Shown: piece after piece, positions 1 to 8,945 of the stretch
Numbering within the stretch: position 1 is the first letter of the stretch
Layout of the letters: each line of letters opens with the position of its first letter
Assembly (NCBI GenBank): GCA_934772525.1
Contig: CAKVMI010000004.1
Coordinates: 124,001-188,000 of the forward strand
Length of the DNA: 64,000 nt
Direction: 5' to 3'
From: an uncultured Clostridia bacterium
GTDB taxonomy: Bacteria > Bacillota > Clostridia > Christensenellales > UBA1242
Made by a program: the position numbers and the translations under genes
The notes under the pieces: model-generated
Databases searched by the model: none
Told to the model about the DNA's origin: nothing
Seen by the model: only the letters and a program-made list of their open reading frames with translations

Positions 1-296
1 GCTGTTCCCCATGGTTTTTCCCTACCTTCTGGAACACTGAACCCTGATGGTATATCATCTAATTTTTGAAAAACATATTCAACACAAATCTGTTTTTCTA
101 CACGCTTACCAACCGTTTCTCTAAACAATTCATAATTCTCTTCTTTAATAACAAAAACAACTTTATCAAATCCAGCTTTAATTGCATCATAAATCGAATA
201 GTCAATAATAAATTCATTGTCTTCATTAATTGGTTCGATTTGTTTAAGTCCACCAAACCTACTACCCATTCCGGCAGCCATAATTACCAATTCCAT
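1..296 (-). CDS. Nucleotidyltransferase family protein (partial, C-terminus beyond left edge)
   Basis: Only the first ~98 residues are in the window; the reading frame is open to position 1. The N-terminus has the NTP-transferase signature MAAGMGSRFGGLKQ, the G-x-G-x-R phosphate-binding loop with a following lysine, followed by IDYSIYDAIKAG and VVFVIK, as in nucleotide-sugar pyrophosphorylases that join an NTP to a sugar or choline phosphate. The start is ATG at 294-296 with a GAGG ribosome site at about 303-309. The substrate cannot be told from this fragment. A weak promoter lies upstream at 326-354. Confidence 0.8.
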   Translation of the reverse strand, partial: MELVIMAAGMGSRFGGLKQIEPINEDNEFIIDYSIYDAIKAGFDKVVFVIKEENYELFRETVGKRVEKQICVEYVFQKLDDIPSGFSVPEGREKPWGT

Positions 297-325
297 AAAT
301 TTTACCTCTAGATTAAATTTTCTAT

Positions 326-354
326 AATTTATTACCAAAAGATACATTCATCAA
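326..354 (-). promoter_or_regulatory. Possible sigma-A promoter for the nucleotidyltransferase
   Basis: Read on the minus strand: TTGATG, 17-nt spacer, TAAATT, about 30 nt before the start codon of the partial nucleotidyltransferase gene. The -10 is imperfect, so this is tentative. Confidence 0.35.
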
Positions 355-425
355 AATTTGTTGTATTTTCTAGTAAACTATTATATGTATAATTTACCAT
401 ATTAGTGTAAATTCTCAAAACAATT

Positions 426-1253
426 TTATTCGTTTAGCATAATTTGACCTATTACAATATCTGGCTTAACCTTTTCGCCATGAAAGTCACTTCCCATTGT
501 AATATTTAAGTTATTCTTTTCCGCAAACGAAACTAATTTCTTTATTTTTCCTATATTGTATTTTGAATAATAACATTCCATTCCCGAGACACCAAGTTCT
601 ACAAGCGTAGACCAAACTTTTTCAGTTTGTTCTTCAGTTAAATTATTATCCTTCATTATTTGATAAGGGTGTGCAATAACAACCATTCCGCCATTTTCTT
701 TTACAATATCGATCACCTTTCTGGCTTCTAATTTAAATGATTTTGCTTGTTCACTATTTTGTAAATATTTATCAAAAGCTTCTTGAATACTACTTACAAC
801 ACCATTATCCAACAAACATTTTGCAATATCTACACGGCCAACATTACTTTTTTGCTTTAAAATTTCTACCTGCTCATTACTTAATTCTATACCAAACGTT
901 TTTAATTGCTCTAAATTATACTCTAATTTTTTAATTCTTAATTTATCCGCTTCATTAATGAGATTAATTATTTTTTCATCTTTATGATTAATTCCATAAC
1001 CTATTAGATGCATTACAATATTACCTATTTTACAATCAAACTCCACACCAGCAAAAATTTTGTACCCCGAAAGTAACATATCTAGTGCAACCTTGCTTTT
1101 ACTTAACACATCAAATTGCTTGATTGTATCATGGTCAACTATTCCAATTACTTTTAAATTAGCATCCTTAGCTTTTTGTAAAACTTCATCTACCGAATAT
1201 TGCCCATCTGAACAATTAGTATGTATATGTAAATCTACATTTTTTAATTCCAT
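426..1253 (-). CDS. PHP-domain metal-dependent phosphoesterase
   Basis: 275 residues, full length for the small PHP family that includes nucleoside-bisphosphate phosphatases and RNase AM-type enzymes. Metal-binding motifs are in order: DLHIH (residues 7-11), VDHDT (about 39-43), GVEFDC (about 70), IAHPY (about 193) and GSDFHG near the C-terminus. The family hydrolyses phosphoester bonds, often on nucleotides, using a two- or three-metal site in the cytoplasm. AAGGGG about 9 nt upstream supports the ATG at 1251-1253. It sits between the nucleotidyltransferase and tRNA-Thr and appears to be its own unit. The exact substrate is unknown. Confidence 0.85.
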   Translation of the reverse strand: MELKNVDLHIHTNCSDGQYSVDEVLQKAKDANLKVIGIVDHDTIKQFDVLSKSKVALDMLLSGYKIFAGVEFDCKIGNIVMHLIGYGINHKDEKIINLINEADKLRIKKLEYNLEQLKTFGIELSNEQVEILKQKSNVGRVDIAKCLLDNGVVSSIQEAFDKYLQNSEQAKSFKLEARKVIDIVKENGGMVVIAHPYQIMKDNNLTEEQTEKVWSTLVELGVSGMECYYSKYNIGKIKKLVSFAEKNNLNITMGSDFHGEKVKPDIVIGQIMLNE

Positions 1254-1374
1254 AATATACCCCTTAACAACGAATCATTATTACTTAACCAATATTTTTA
1301 TTACTATTTAATTTTACAGCCAAAACACATTTTTGTAAAGTGATTTACAAAACCCAATTTTATAATTAAATGAT

Positions 1375-1405
1375 AAAAGCACCAGCCTTGCGGTCCGGTG
1401 CTTTT
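1375..1405 (-). terminator. Intrinsic terminator after tRNA-Thr
   Basis: A perfect stem pairs AAAAGCACC with GGTGCTTTT around a 13-nt loop, just 3' of the tRNA. The T-run on the minus strand fits termination of the tRNA transcript. Confidence 0.7.
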
Positions 1406-1410
1406 CATCC

Positions 1411-1486
1411 TGGAGCTGATGACGGGAATCGGACCCGTGACCTCCGCCTTACCAAGGCGGTGCTCTACCGACTGAGCCACATCAGC
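1411..1486 (-). tRNA. tRNA-Thr (anticodon GGT), CCA encoded
   Basis: 76 nt folding as a cloverleaf: acceptor stem GCTGATG with CATCAGC, D arm with GGCTCAGTCGGTAGAGC, anticodon loop TTGGTAA (anticodon GGT, reads ACC and ACT), T arm GGGTCCGATTCCC and an encoded TCCA 3' end. It has its own promoter (1582-1610) and terminator (1375-1405), so it is a single-gene unit. The leader contains a small GCACGA/TCGTGC hairpin at about 1490-1506. Confidence 0.97.
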
Positions 1487-1581
1487 ATTTGCACGATTAC
1501 TCGTGCTACAATTTATGACATTTAATTTTGCATTACGCAAATCAAAACCTTACCAAGACTTTGATAAATATCACTTTAATA

Positions 1582-1610
1582 AGTATATAATATTATAATC
1601 TTTTTGTCAA
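1582..1610 (-). promoter_or_regulatory. Sigma-A promoter of tRNA-Thr
   Basis: Minus strand: TTGACA, exactly 17-nt spacer, TATACT. Predicted start is about 90 nt before the tRNA 5' end. Confidence 0.75.
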
Positions 1611-1631
1611 TCACTTTGTTAAAACATTTTA

Positions 1632-2417
1632 TTATTTTTGGCAAAGTATATGAACTCTTTCTACGTCGTCTGTGTCACTTCTCTTTTCGAAGTTTATGTC
1701 TATAAAATCAATTTTAGAAAACCCAACTTCTTCTAATGCTTTTTTTACAGCTTCAGTAGGAAAGCCGGTCTCTATCATTTTATCTGCAGTTTTTCTATAA
1801 AGTGACTCATTTTCTCTAATGTAGTAAACTTCATCCATGATACAAACGCCATCTTCATTTGCAACCTTTTGAACATAATCTAATGTATAATCTTGCTCAA
1901 AAATTACTTTTTCCCATGTATTCATAGTCTTTTCGCTATAAAAGTCAAATAAAAGTCTTCCACCTTCATTTAAGTGATTAAAACAAACATTAAAAAATTC
2001 TACCCACTCTTCAAACTTTAAAAACATATTAATTACATCATGGTTACAAGTAATTAAATCAAACTTTCTACCAAGGTCAAAAGTATACAACTTATCAACC
2101 TTTTTAAATGTAATGTTTGGGTACTTTGTTTTTACATAATCTAGATACCCTTCTGCATTATCTATACCAACGCAATCTTTAATAAAGGTATTACATACAT
2201 TCAAAAATTCACCCGAACCCGAACATACGTCTAATACGCTGTCTATTTTTACTCCGCTATCCGACAACTTCTTTTTTAGGTTGTTAGCAATTTTAAAAGA
2301 GAAATATCCTTGGCGTCTACTCCATGCTTCAGCATACCAAATATCAAACTTAAATTTGTTACCACTTTGAATTTCTGTAGAGTTTAAATTCTTCTGTAAA
2401 TTATTTTTTAATTCCAT
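1632..2417 (-). CDS. Class I SAM-dependent methyltransferase
   Basis: 261 residues. SAM-binding motif I is VLDVCSGSGEF at residues 61-71, followed by the acidic strand-2 motif VGIDNAEGYL and the post-III motif LNEGGRLLFDFYSE, which gives a Rossmann methyltransferase fold. Nothing in the sequence fixes the acceptor; small molecules, lipids or proteins are all possible. The start ATG has GGAGTGA eight bases upstream and a clear promoter (2444-2472), so it is transcribed alone. No methyltransferase partner is adjacent. Confidence 0.8.
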   Translation of the reverse strand: MELKNNLQKNLNSTEIQSGNKFKFDIWYAEAWSRRQGYFSFKIANNLKKKLSDSGVKIDSVLDVCSGSGEFLNVCNTFIKDCVGIDNAEGYLDYVKTKYPNITFKKVDKLYTFDLGRKFDLITCNHDVINMFLKFEEWVEFFNVCFNHLNEGGRLLFDFYSEKTMNTWEKVIFEQDYTLDYVQKVANEDGVCIMDEVYYIRENESLYRKTADKMIETGFPTEAVKKALEEVGFSKIDFIDINFEKRSDTDDVERVHILCQK

Positions 2418-2443
2418 TTCATCACTCCTAACTTTCTAATTAT

Positions 2444-2472
2444 AGTATAGTAAAATTTTGCATAACTGTCAA
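2444..2472 (-). promoter_or_regulatory. Sigma-A promoter of the methyltransferase
   Basis: Minus strand: TTGACA, 17-nt spacer, TATACT, 27 nt before the ATG. This is the main feature in the 311-nt stretch between 2418 and 2728; apart from the terminator at 2695-2726 I see nothing else there. Confidence 0.75.
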
Positions 2473-2694
2473 ATATAATTTGGCTAATATCACTTAAAAT
2501 TATATCAAATTTTTCTTAATGCTAAACTATCCGCAAAAACCTATATTTTAAAATTTTTAAACATTTATCAAACCTTAACCTTGTAAATTAGGTCAAATTT
2601 TAACCATTTTGAGCCACTTTATTTATTCTCGAAAAACTAATCAACCTAAAATGCAAGTTTGTTTTAGGGGTATAAAACAAAACTAATTTAAAGC

Positions 2695-2726
2695 AAAAAA
2701 CTCTGCCAAAATTGCAGAATTTTTTT
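2695..2726 (-). terminator. Intrinsic terminator of the ABC exporter operon
   Basis: TCTGC/GCAGA stem with a short loop and long A/T arms, giving a T6 run on the minus strand immediately after the stop codon at 2729. Confidence 0.75.
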
Positions 2727-2728
2727 AG

Positions 2729-4657
2729 TTAATCGAGTTCGAACGCACCGGTATACAATTGATAATATCTTCCCTTTTTATTTATCAATTCGTCATGTGT
2801 ACCCATTTCTAATATTTCGCCATTGTCTAGAACTATAATTTTATCACTATTTTGAATTGTACTTAATCGGTGTGCTATTACGAAAACAGTTCTACCTTTC
2901 ATAAGAGCATCCATACCCGCTTGCACTATTGCTTCCGTTCGGGTATCAATACTAGATGTCGCTTCGTCTAGTATCATAACAGGAGCATTTGCAATAGCTG
3001 CTCTTGCTATACTAATAAGTTGTCGTTGACCTTGCGAAAGATTTGCACCATCGTTTATAAGCTGGGTATTATAACCTTCTGGAAGCCTTATAATAAAATC
3101 ATGCGCATTGGCAAGTTTTGCCGCTTCTACACACATTTCATCTGAAGCGTCCAAATTACCATATCTAATATTATCCATAACGGTGCCACTAAATAGATTA
3201 GTGTCTTGTAAAACCATTCCTAGCGACTTTCTTAAATCACCCTTTTTAATCTTTGTAATATTGATACCATCGTATCTAATTTTTCCGCCTTGAATATCGT
3301 AAAACCGGTTTAATAGATTTGCAATAGTGGTTTTACCAGCGCCAGTTGCCCCAACTAAAGCAATCTTTTCACCAGCTTCTGCTACTACACTTATATTTTT
3401 AAGAACAGTCTTTTTTGATGTGTATCCAAAAGTTACATTCTCAAGTTCTATTCTTCCGTTTAAATCGGTGTATGTTAGTCTTCCATCCTTGTGTTGATGT
3501 TTCCACGCCCACACATTAGAATTGTAATTCACTTCCGAAATATGTCCGTCAGAATCTTTTTCAATGTTTACAAGTTCTACATATCCGTTATCTTTCTCTT
3601 CTTCTTCATCTAGCAATGTAAATATTCTATCGGCACCAGCTAGAGCCATTACAATATTATTGACTTGTTGAGAAACTTGCGAAACATTCATGGTAAAGTT
3701 TTTACTCATTGTTAAAAATGAAATTAGAGTACCCGTAGTTATAACCGAAGTAATACCAATAATACTAACATTTGGAACTTTTAACGCTATTAAAACACCA
3801 CCAATAAACGCAAGCAAAACATATACAATATTGCCAATATTACCCATAATTGGCATTAATATATTTGCAAACTTATTAGCGTTAGAACTATCTTCAAATA
3901 ATTCTTCATTTATTTTATTGAAGTCATCAATTGATTCATCTTCATGGTTAAAGACCTTTATAACCTTTTGTCCGTTCATCATTTCTTCAATGAAGCCTTC
4001 ACATTTAGCTATTGATTTTTGTTGTTTGATGAAATACTTTGCACTATTGCCACCAATTTTTTTGACAACCATAAGCATAAAAATAACGGATAAGAATACT
4101 ACAAGTGTTAGCCACAAACTAAACACACACATAATACTTACAAGAACTACAATAGTAATTGCAGAACTAATAAGATTTGGCAATGTTTGTCCTATCAACT
4201 GACGTAAGTTATCTACATCATTTGTATAATAACTCATAATGTCGCCATGGGCATGAGTATCAAAATAACTAATTGGCAACTTTTCCATTTTAGTGAAACA
4301 CTTTTCTCTTACGCTACCCAAAAAGCCTTGCGTAATTTTAGCTCCTAGTTGGGTATAAATTACACCAGATATTATCGCTAAAACATATATACTTCCAAGC
4401 GTGATTATAATTTTAAGAAACTCCGCTTTTACCGAATCATACCCATTTTGAAGTGCTGGAGTTATTACATTATCTATAATTCTTTGTAAAAAGATACTAG
4501 ATAGCGAACTTGCAATAGCAGATACAATCAAACATAAAACAACAAGCATCATTTGCCATTTGTATTCACTAAAAAGCATTTTTAAAAGCCTTTTCATGGT
4601 GCCTTTTTTAACTTGAGGTTTCTCGCCGAACTGACGACGCCTTCCCATGCCTGCCAT
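2729..4657 (-). CDS. ABC exporter half-transporter, catalytically complete subunit
   Basis: 642 residues: a six-helix ABC exporter membrane domain (about 35-345), a hydrophilic insert (about 350-400) and a nucleotide-binding domain. The NBD has Walker A GATGAGKTT, signature LSQGQ (canonical LSGGQ), Walker B MILDEATS with the catalytic glutamate, and switch histidine in IAHRLST. The partner gene ends at the same base where this one starts (TAATG overlap), so the two are translationally coupled and form a heterodimer, as in BmrCD or LmrCD multidrug exporters. The non-canonical signature would face the partner's degenerate Walker site. The substrate is unknown. Confidence 0.88.
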   Translation of the reverse strand: MAGMGRRRQFGEKPQVKKGTMKRLLKMLFSEYKWQMMLVVLCLIVSAIASSLSSIFLQRIIDNVITPALQNGYDSVKAEFLKIIITLGSIYVLAIISGVIYTQLGAKITQGFLGSVREKCFTKMEKLPISYFDTHAHGDIMSYYTNDVDNLRQLIGQTLPNLISSAITIVVLVSIMCVFSLWLTLVVFLSVIFMLMVVKKIGGNSAKYFIKQQKSIAKCEGFIEEMMNGQKVIKVFNHEDESIDDFNKINEELFEDSSNANKFANILMPIMGNIGNIVYVLLAFIGGVLIALKVPNVSIIGITSVITTGTLISFLTMSKNFTMNVSQVSQQVNNIVMALAGADRIFTLLDEEEEKDNGYVELVNIEKDSDGHISEVNYNSNVWAWKHQHKDGRLTYTDLNGRIELENVTFGYTSKKTVLKNISVVAEAGEKIALVGATGAGKTTIANLLNRFYDIQGGKIRYDGINITKIKKGDLRKSLGMVLQDTNLFSGTVMDNIRYGNLDASDEMCVEAAKLANAHDFIIRLPEGYNTQLINDGANLSQGQRQLISIARAAIANAPVMILDEATSSIDTRTEAIVQAGMDALMKGRTVFVIAHRLSTIQNSDKIIVLDNGEILEMGTHDELINKKGRYYQLYTGAFELD

Positions 4658-6396
4658 TACTTATTTCCCCCTATCTTATTCTGAATTTCGTAAATTTCAC
4701 GATAAATATCGTTCGACTTTTTAAGTTCTTCGCTAGTTCCCACACCAACTATTTTACCGCCATCTAAAACTATAATTTTATCTGCATCTTCAATTGAAGA
4801 TATCCTTTGTGCTATTACAATTTTTGTAACGTCGGGAGCCTCATTTTTTAGTCCCGTTCTTATTAATGCATCCGTTCTTGTATCAACCGCACTTGTACTA
4901 TCATCAAAAATTATTATCTTAGGGTCTTTAAGCAAGGCTCTTGCAATACATAATCTTTGCTTTTGACCACCCGAAAGATTTGCACCACCTTGTTCAATAT
5001 AGGTGTCATATCCCTTTTCAAATTTAGAAATATATTCGTCCGCTTGAGATATTTCGCAAACTCTCTTCATTTCCTCGTCGGTCGCATCATTTTTGCCCCA
5101 ACGTAAATTTTCTTTAATGGTACCACTAAACAAAACATTCTTTTGCAGAACAACCGCAACATTATCTCTAAGTGTTACAAGGTCGTAATCTTTCACATTT
5201 TTATCTCCAACCAAAAGCTCACCTTTGGTTACGTCATAAAGTCTAGAAATTAAATTCACAAGAGTTGTTTTACTACTTCCCGTGCCACCAATAACGCCTA
5301 TAGTTTCACCCGATTTGATTTTTAAATTAATATCACTCAACACATAATTTTCAGCATCTTTACTGTACTTGAATGATACATTTTTAAATTCTATATCACC
5401 ATTATTAACTGTTGTTATAGGATTTTGTGGATTGGTAATATCTGGCGCTTCATCTAAAACTTCAACTATTCTTTTGGCACTTGCTATACTCATAGTCACC
5501 ATTACGAAAATCATTGAAAGCATCATAAGACTTGAAAGAATTTGCGCACTATAAACAAACAAACTTGAAAGTTGTCCTACATTTAGTTCACTTCCACCGC
5601 TTTGAACAATTATTTTCGCACCAAAATAGCAAATACAAAGCATTACTCCAAACATTGCAAAATACATAATTGGAGAGTTTAGAGCAACTATTCTTTCAGC
5701 CTTTGTAAAATCATGCTTTAATTCATCCGATTTAGAATCGAATTTTTCAATTTCGTAATCTTCTCTAACATAAGATTTTACACAACGCATACCTTTAACA
5801 TTTTCTTGAATACTTGCATTTACTTTATCATATTTTTTGAACACCTTGTTAAATGTTGGCATTGCAAAAAATATAATTAACGCTAAAGCAACAACAAGCA
5901 CTGGTACCGCAACCGCAAATAATAGAGCAATTTTTGGACTTATAAAAATAACCATACATACCGAAAATATAAACATAAATGGAGCACGAACAGCAATTCT
6001 TATAATCATCATAAACGCTTGTTGAACGTTACTAACATCGGTTGTAAGCCTTGTAACCAAACTACTAGACGAAAACTTGTCTATATTCGAAAAAGAAAAG
6101 GTTTGAACCTTACTATACAAACTTCCCCTTAAATTTTTAGCAAAACCGCATGACGCAACAGCACAAAACTTACCACTAAGCACACCAAATGTTAGCGAAA
6201 GAAATGCCATTGCTATCAAAATTCCGCCATACAACAAAATTTGAACTAGATCGGCACCCGCTTCTATTACCGTAATAAGTTTACTCATAATAAAAGGAAT
6301 TAAGCATTCAACAATAACTTCCAACGCAACCATTATTGGAGTTAAAATTGTTTCCTTTTTGTACTGACCTATATTTTTAGCCAATTTTTTTATCAT
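4657..6396 (-). CDS. ABC exporter half-transporter, degenerate-site subunit
   Basis: 579 residues: six membrane helices (about 15-310) and an NBD. Walker A is GGTGSSKTT and the signature is a canonical LSGGQ, but the Walker B catalytic glutamate is aspartate (IIIFDDSTS) and the switch histidine is glutamine (VIAQRISS). These changes are those expected of the non-hydrolysing site of asymmetric heterodimeric exporters. It is the first gene of a two-gene operon with a near-consensus promoter (6436-6464), and its stop overlaps the start of the partner. The likely role is export of a drug, lipid or peptide across the cytoplasmic membrane. Confidence 0.88.
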   Translation of the reverse strand: MIKKLAKNIGQYKKETILTPIMVALEVIVECLIPFIMSKLITVIEAGADLVQILLYGGILIAMAFLSLTFGVLSGKFCAVASCGFAKNLRGSLYSKVQTFSFSNIDKFSSSSLVTRLTTDVSNVQQAFMMIIRIAVRAPFMFIFSVCMVIFISPKIALLFAVAVPVLVVALALIIFFAMPTFNKVFKKYDKVNASIQENVKGMRCVKSYVREDYEIEKFDSKSDELKHDFTKAERIVALNSPIMYFAMFGVMLCICYFGAKIIVQSGGSELNVGQLSSLFVYSAQILSSLMMLSMIFVMVTMSIASAKRIVEVLDEAPDITNPQNPITTVNNGDIEFKNVSFKYSKDAENYVLSDINLKIKSGETIGVIGGTGSSKTTLVNLISRLYDVTKGELLVGDKNVKDYDLVTLRDNVAVVLQKNVLFSGTIKENLRWGKNDATDEEMKRVCEISQADEYISKFEKGYDTYIEQGGANLSGGQKQRLCIARALLKDPKIIIFDDSTSAVDTRTDALIRTGLKNEAPDVTKIVIAQRISSIEDADKIIVLDGGKIVGVGTSEELKKSNDIYREIYEIQNKIGGNK

Positions 6397-6435
6397 TTTA
6401 TCACTTCCCTAATTATTTTATTTGTCAACTTATAT

Positions 6436-6464
6436 ATTATATGAATTAGAAATTTTAAAGTCAA
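6436..6464 (-). promoter_or_regulatory. Sigma-A promoter of the ABC exporter operon
   Basis: Minus strand: TTGACT, 17-nt spacer, TATAAT, about 40 nt before the first start codon. Confidence 0.8.
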
Positions 6465-6470
6465 GCACAT

Positions 6471-6510
6471 AAAAAAATTAAAAATTAAAAAGATGAGTTT
6501 TTCACTCACC
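6471..6510 (-). terminator. Intrinsic terminator after recR
   Basis: GGTGAGT pairs with ACTCATC around a GAAAA loop, followed on the minus strand by T-rich runs. It begins two bases after the recR stop and ends the six-gene mrnC-to-recR operon. Confidence 0.75.
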
Positions 6511-6512
6511 TT

Positions 6513-7106
6513 TCACATATCTTTACGGTCTTCTAACGCCTTTGAAAGCGTAACTTCGTCAGCATATTCTAGATCTGACCCTATTGAAATTCCCTGCGCT
6601 AATCTTGTTACTTTTATTCCAAGCGGTTTTAATAATCTTGCTATATACATTGCAGTAGCTTCGCCTTCTACATCGGTATTGGTTGCCATAATAACTTCCG
6701 CTATATTTTCTTCATTTATTCTCTTTAGTAATTCATTAATTCTAATATCATCGGGGCCTTTACCCGCTAGCGGACTAATAGTTCCATGTAATACATGATA
6801 CCCAATAGAATAACCTTTTACCTTAGAAATAACGGCAACATCCTTAGGTTCTGCAACAACGCAAATTATATCGCTATGAGTATTTTTACAATGTGCACAA
6901 ATGTCTTCATCTGAATAATCTCCGCAAACTTCACAAAATTTTACTTTTGATTTTACATCTAATATACTTTCTGCAAATTCACGAGCTTCTTCTTCGCTCA
7001 TATCAATAACCGAGTACGCATATCTTTGTGCGGTTTTGTTTCCCACGCCTGGCAACTTTGAAAAACTATTTATAAGCTTTCCTATCGGTTCTATTACGTA
7101 TGCCAC
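6513..7106 (-). CDS. recR: Recombination mediator RecR
   Basis: 197 residues, the normal RecR length. An N-terminal helix-hairpin-helix (FSKLPGVGNKTAQRYA) is followed by a four-cysteine zinc finger (CEVC...CAHC, about residues 54-69) and a Toprim domain with the E-P-K-D pattern (VVAEPKDV) and MATNTDVEGEATA. RecR works with RecO/RecF to load RecA on gapped DNA. It is the last gene of the operon, two bases after ybaB, and ends in TGA. The dnaX-ybaB-recR order is conserved across many bacteria, which supports the assignment. Confidence 0.97.
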   Translation of the reverse strand: MAYVIEPIGKLINSFSKLPGVGNKTAQRYAYSVIDMSEEEAREFAESILDVKSKVKFCEVCGDYSDEDICAHCKNTHSDIICVVAEPKDVAVISKVKGYSIGYHVLHGTISPLAGKGPDDIRINELLKRINEENIAEVIMATNTDVEGEATAMYIARLLKPLGIKVTRLAQGISIGSDLEYADEVTLSKALEDRKDM

Positions 7107-7108
7107 TA

Positions 7109-7432
7109 TTACATCAAACCCCCAAATCTACCCATTTTGTTTTGCTTTACGCTTTCAACTTTTTCATGAGCATCCTTTAGAGCAATCATAATCATATCTT
7201 CTAGCATTTCAACATCATCTGGGTCTACAATCTCTTTATCTATACTAATGCTGGTAACTTCATTTGCACCATTCATAGTAACTTTAATTAAACCATTTTG
7301 TGCAATACCTTCAACTTCAGTTTCTTCAACTTCCTTTTGTGCTTTCAACGCTTCTTCTTGCATCTTTTGGGCTTGACGCATTAGTGCTTGCATATTAGGT
7401 TGTCCGCCACCAAATTTTCCAAAATTTCCCAT
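7109..7432 (-). CDS. ybaB: YbaB/EbfC nucleoid-associated protein
   Basis: 107 residues with the family layout: Gly-rich, Met/Gln-rich N-terminus (MGNFGKFGGG, MRQAQKMQEE), a long helix, the strand VEGIAQNGLIKVTMNG and a C-terminal helix with MIMIALKDAHEK. Family members form dimers that bind DNA and are usually encoded between dnaX and recR, as here. A ribosome site (GGAGAT) precedes the ATG. The function in the cell is only loosely defined in any organism. Confidence 0.95.
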   Translation of the reverse strand: MGNFGKFGGGQPNMQALMRQAQKMQEEALKAQKEVEETEVEGIAQNGLIKVTMNGANEVTSISIDKEIVDPDDVEMLEDMIMIALKDAHEKVESVKQNKMGRFGGLM

Positions 7433-7445
7433 ATAAATTTATCTC

Positions 7446-8942
7446 CTATTTTATAATTAATTTATCGCCAAAAAGTTCTCTAAGTTTTTTTGATATACTA
7501 TCTATATCACTTTTTTTTATTGATATTTCTATTTTTATTCCTAGCTTTTTGCTCACACTTTCTATTTTAGGTAACACACTACTTTCCTTTAAACATTCCG
7601 TCATTTTATTTTCTGGAACTACTATTAATAATGTATTATCATTTTTATTAATTTCAATAGTTTCTGCAAGAGCAGAATATGTCATCATTTCTGAATTAGT
7701 TCGCAATTCTTTTAAAAGTTCTCCATAATACCACATAGCATTTTTTTGAACGGCCGAATTTTGTGTTAAACTTTTAAAATTTCGGCTTATTTTTTTTTTA
7801 TCTTCAAGCGGAACTTGAAGTTTTTTCTCTAATATTTCTATTCTTTCTTCTAAGCTAATGGCACACATTGTCTTTACCATTGTAGTTTCTAAAACTACTT
7901 TTGGCTGAACGCTATAACGCAACTCTTGCTCTACCGTACTTAATTGCTCAATAGCACGAACAATTATTCCGTAATTTTCCTTTGTTGCCTGCGTCTGCAT
8001 TTTTTCAAAAACATCTTTTGGCACAATTACCATTTTGTTTGCTTTTTCAGGTATTGTAAGTATTACCAACAAATCTCTAAAATATGATATTAAGTCCTTA
8101 CTTAAAACAAGTGGGGGTTTCCCTTCATCTAATATTTTATCTAACTCGTATAATACTTTTCCAATATCGTTTTTTAACACACTTTCAACAATTTCAAAAA
8201 GCTTATCCTTTTCTATAGCGCCTATTATTTTTACAACATTATCATAGGTCAAGTTTCCGTTTGCATACGAAATTACCATATCGGCAATAGAAAGAGCATC
8301 TCTTACACTACCTTCACCGGCTCTTGCAATTAGTTGAACCGCCTTTTCTTCGTATTTCACCTTAGAATCGTCTAAAATTTTACAAATTAAATCGGTTAAT
8401 TTATCTAACGACACAAGTTTAAAATCAAATCTCATACACCTAGAGAGAATAGTTGCTGGAAGTTTATGAACCTCTGTTGTTGCTAAAATAAACACGACAT
8501 ACTGAGGTGGCTCTTCTAGTGTTTTTAGTAATGCATTAAATGCACTTGTACTAAGCATATGGACTTCATCAATAATGAAGACCTTATACTTGCCGTTTAC
8601 TGGCGGATATTTAACCGATTCCCTTAATTCTCTAATCTCATCTACACCATTGTTACTTGCTGCATCAATTTCTAATATATCCAAATTCTGTTCATTTTTA
8701 CCCAAACAGTTTTCGCACTTCCCACAAGCACAACCATTCACGGGACTTAAGCAATTAATACTTTTTGCAAATATTTTTGCCGTTGTAGTCTTACCCGTAC
8801 CACGACTGCCTGTAAACAAATACGCATGACCTATTTTGCCGGTTTTTATTTGATTTGCTAACGTGTTTGTAATATGCTCTTGATCTATTACATCTTCAAA
8901 CTTTTGCGGTCTATATTTTCTATACAATGCTAGATATGACAT
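7446..8942 (-). CDS. dnaX: DNA polymerase III subunit gamma/tau
   Basis: 498 residues. N-terminal AAA+ clamp-loader ATPase: Walker A GSRGTGKTT (45-53), a four-cysteine zinc module (about 64-79), Walker B FIIDEVHML, then GSVRDALS. Domain III follows to about residue 365 and a short tau-type C-terminus. It loads the sliding clamp at replication forks. At residues 382-385 the codons form a run of ten A (7790-7799); losing one base gives an immediate TAA and gaining one gives a stop five codons later, so a gamma-length form of about 384-389 residues could arise by slippage. It starts three bases after sigH, an unusual junction. Confidence 0.96.
   Translation of the reverse strand: MSYLALYRKYRPQKFEDVIDQEHITNTLANQIKTGKIGHAYLFTGSRGTGKTTTAKIFAKSINCLSPVNGCACGKCENCLGKNEQNLDILEIDAASNNGVDEIRELRESVKYPPVNGKYKVFIIDEVHMLSTSAFNALLKTLEEPPQYVVFILATTEVHKLPATILSRCMRFDFKLVSLDKLTDLICKILDDSKVKYEEKAVQLIARAGEGSVRDALSIADMVISYANGNLTYDNVVKIIGAIEKDKLFEIVESVLKNDIGKVLYELDKILDEGKPPLVLSKDLISYFRDLLVILTIPEKANKMVIVPKDVFEKMQTQATKENYGIIVRAIEQLSTVEQELRYSVQPKVVLETTMVKTMCAISLEERIEILEKKLQVPLEDKKKISRNFKSLTQNSAVQKNAMWYYGELLKELRTNSEMMTYSALAETIEINKNDNTLLIVVPENKMTECLKESSVLPKIESVSKKLGIKIEISIKKSDIDSISKKLRELFGDKLIIK
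7790..7799 (-). promoter_or_regulatory. A10 slippage tract inside dnaX
   Basis: Ten consecutive A on the coding strand after the GAT codon for Asp381. Both alternative frames stop almost at once (TAA directly for a one-base loss; K-K-K-N-K-P-K-F-stop for a one-base gain). In Thermus dnaX a similar A-run makes gamma by transcriptional slippage; that it works here is inference. Confidence 0.5.
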
Positions 8943-8945
8943 ATT

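Noticed and set aside
66..311. Plus-strand frame at the left edge
   Set aside because: The minus strand here encodes a clear nucleotidyltransferase with a conserved motif; the plus frame is its shadow.
1304..1540. Open frame on the minus strand with DVAQSVEHRLGKAEVTGPIP
   Set aside because: It is the well-known false translation of a tRNA gene; tRNA-Thr occupies 1411-1486.
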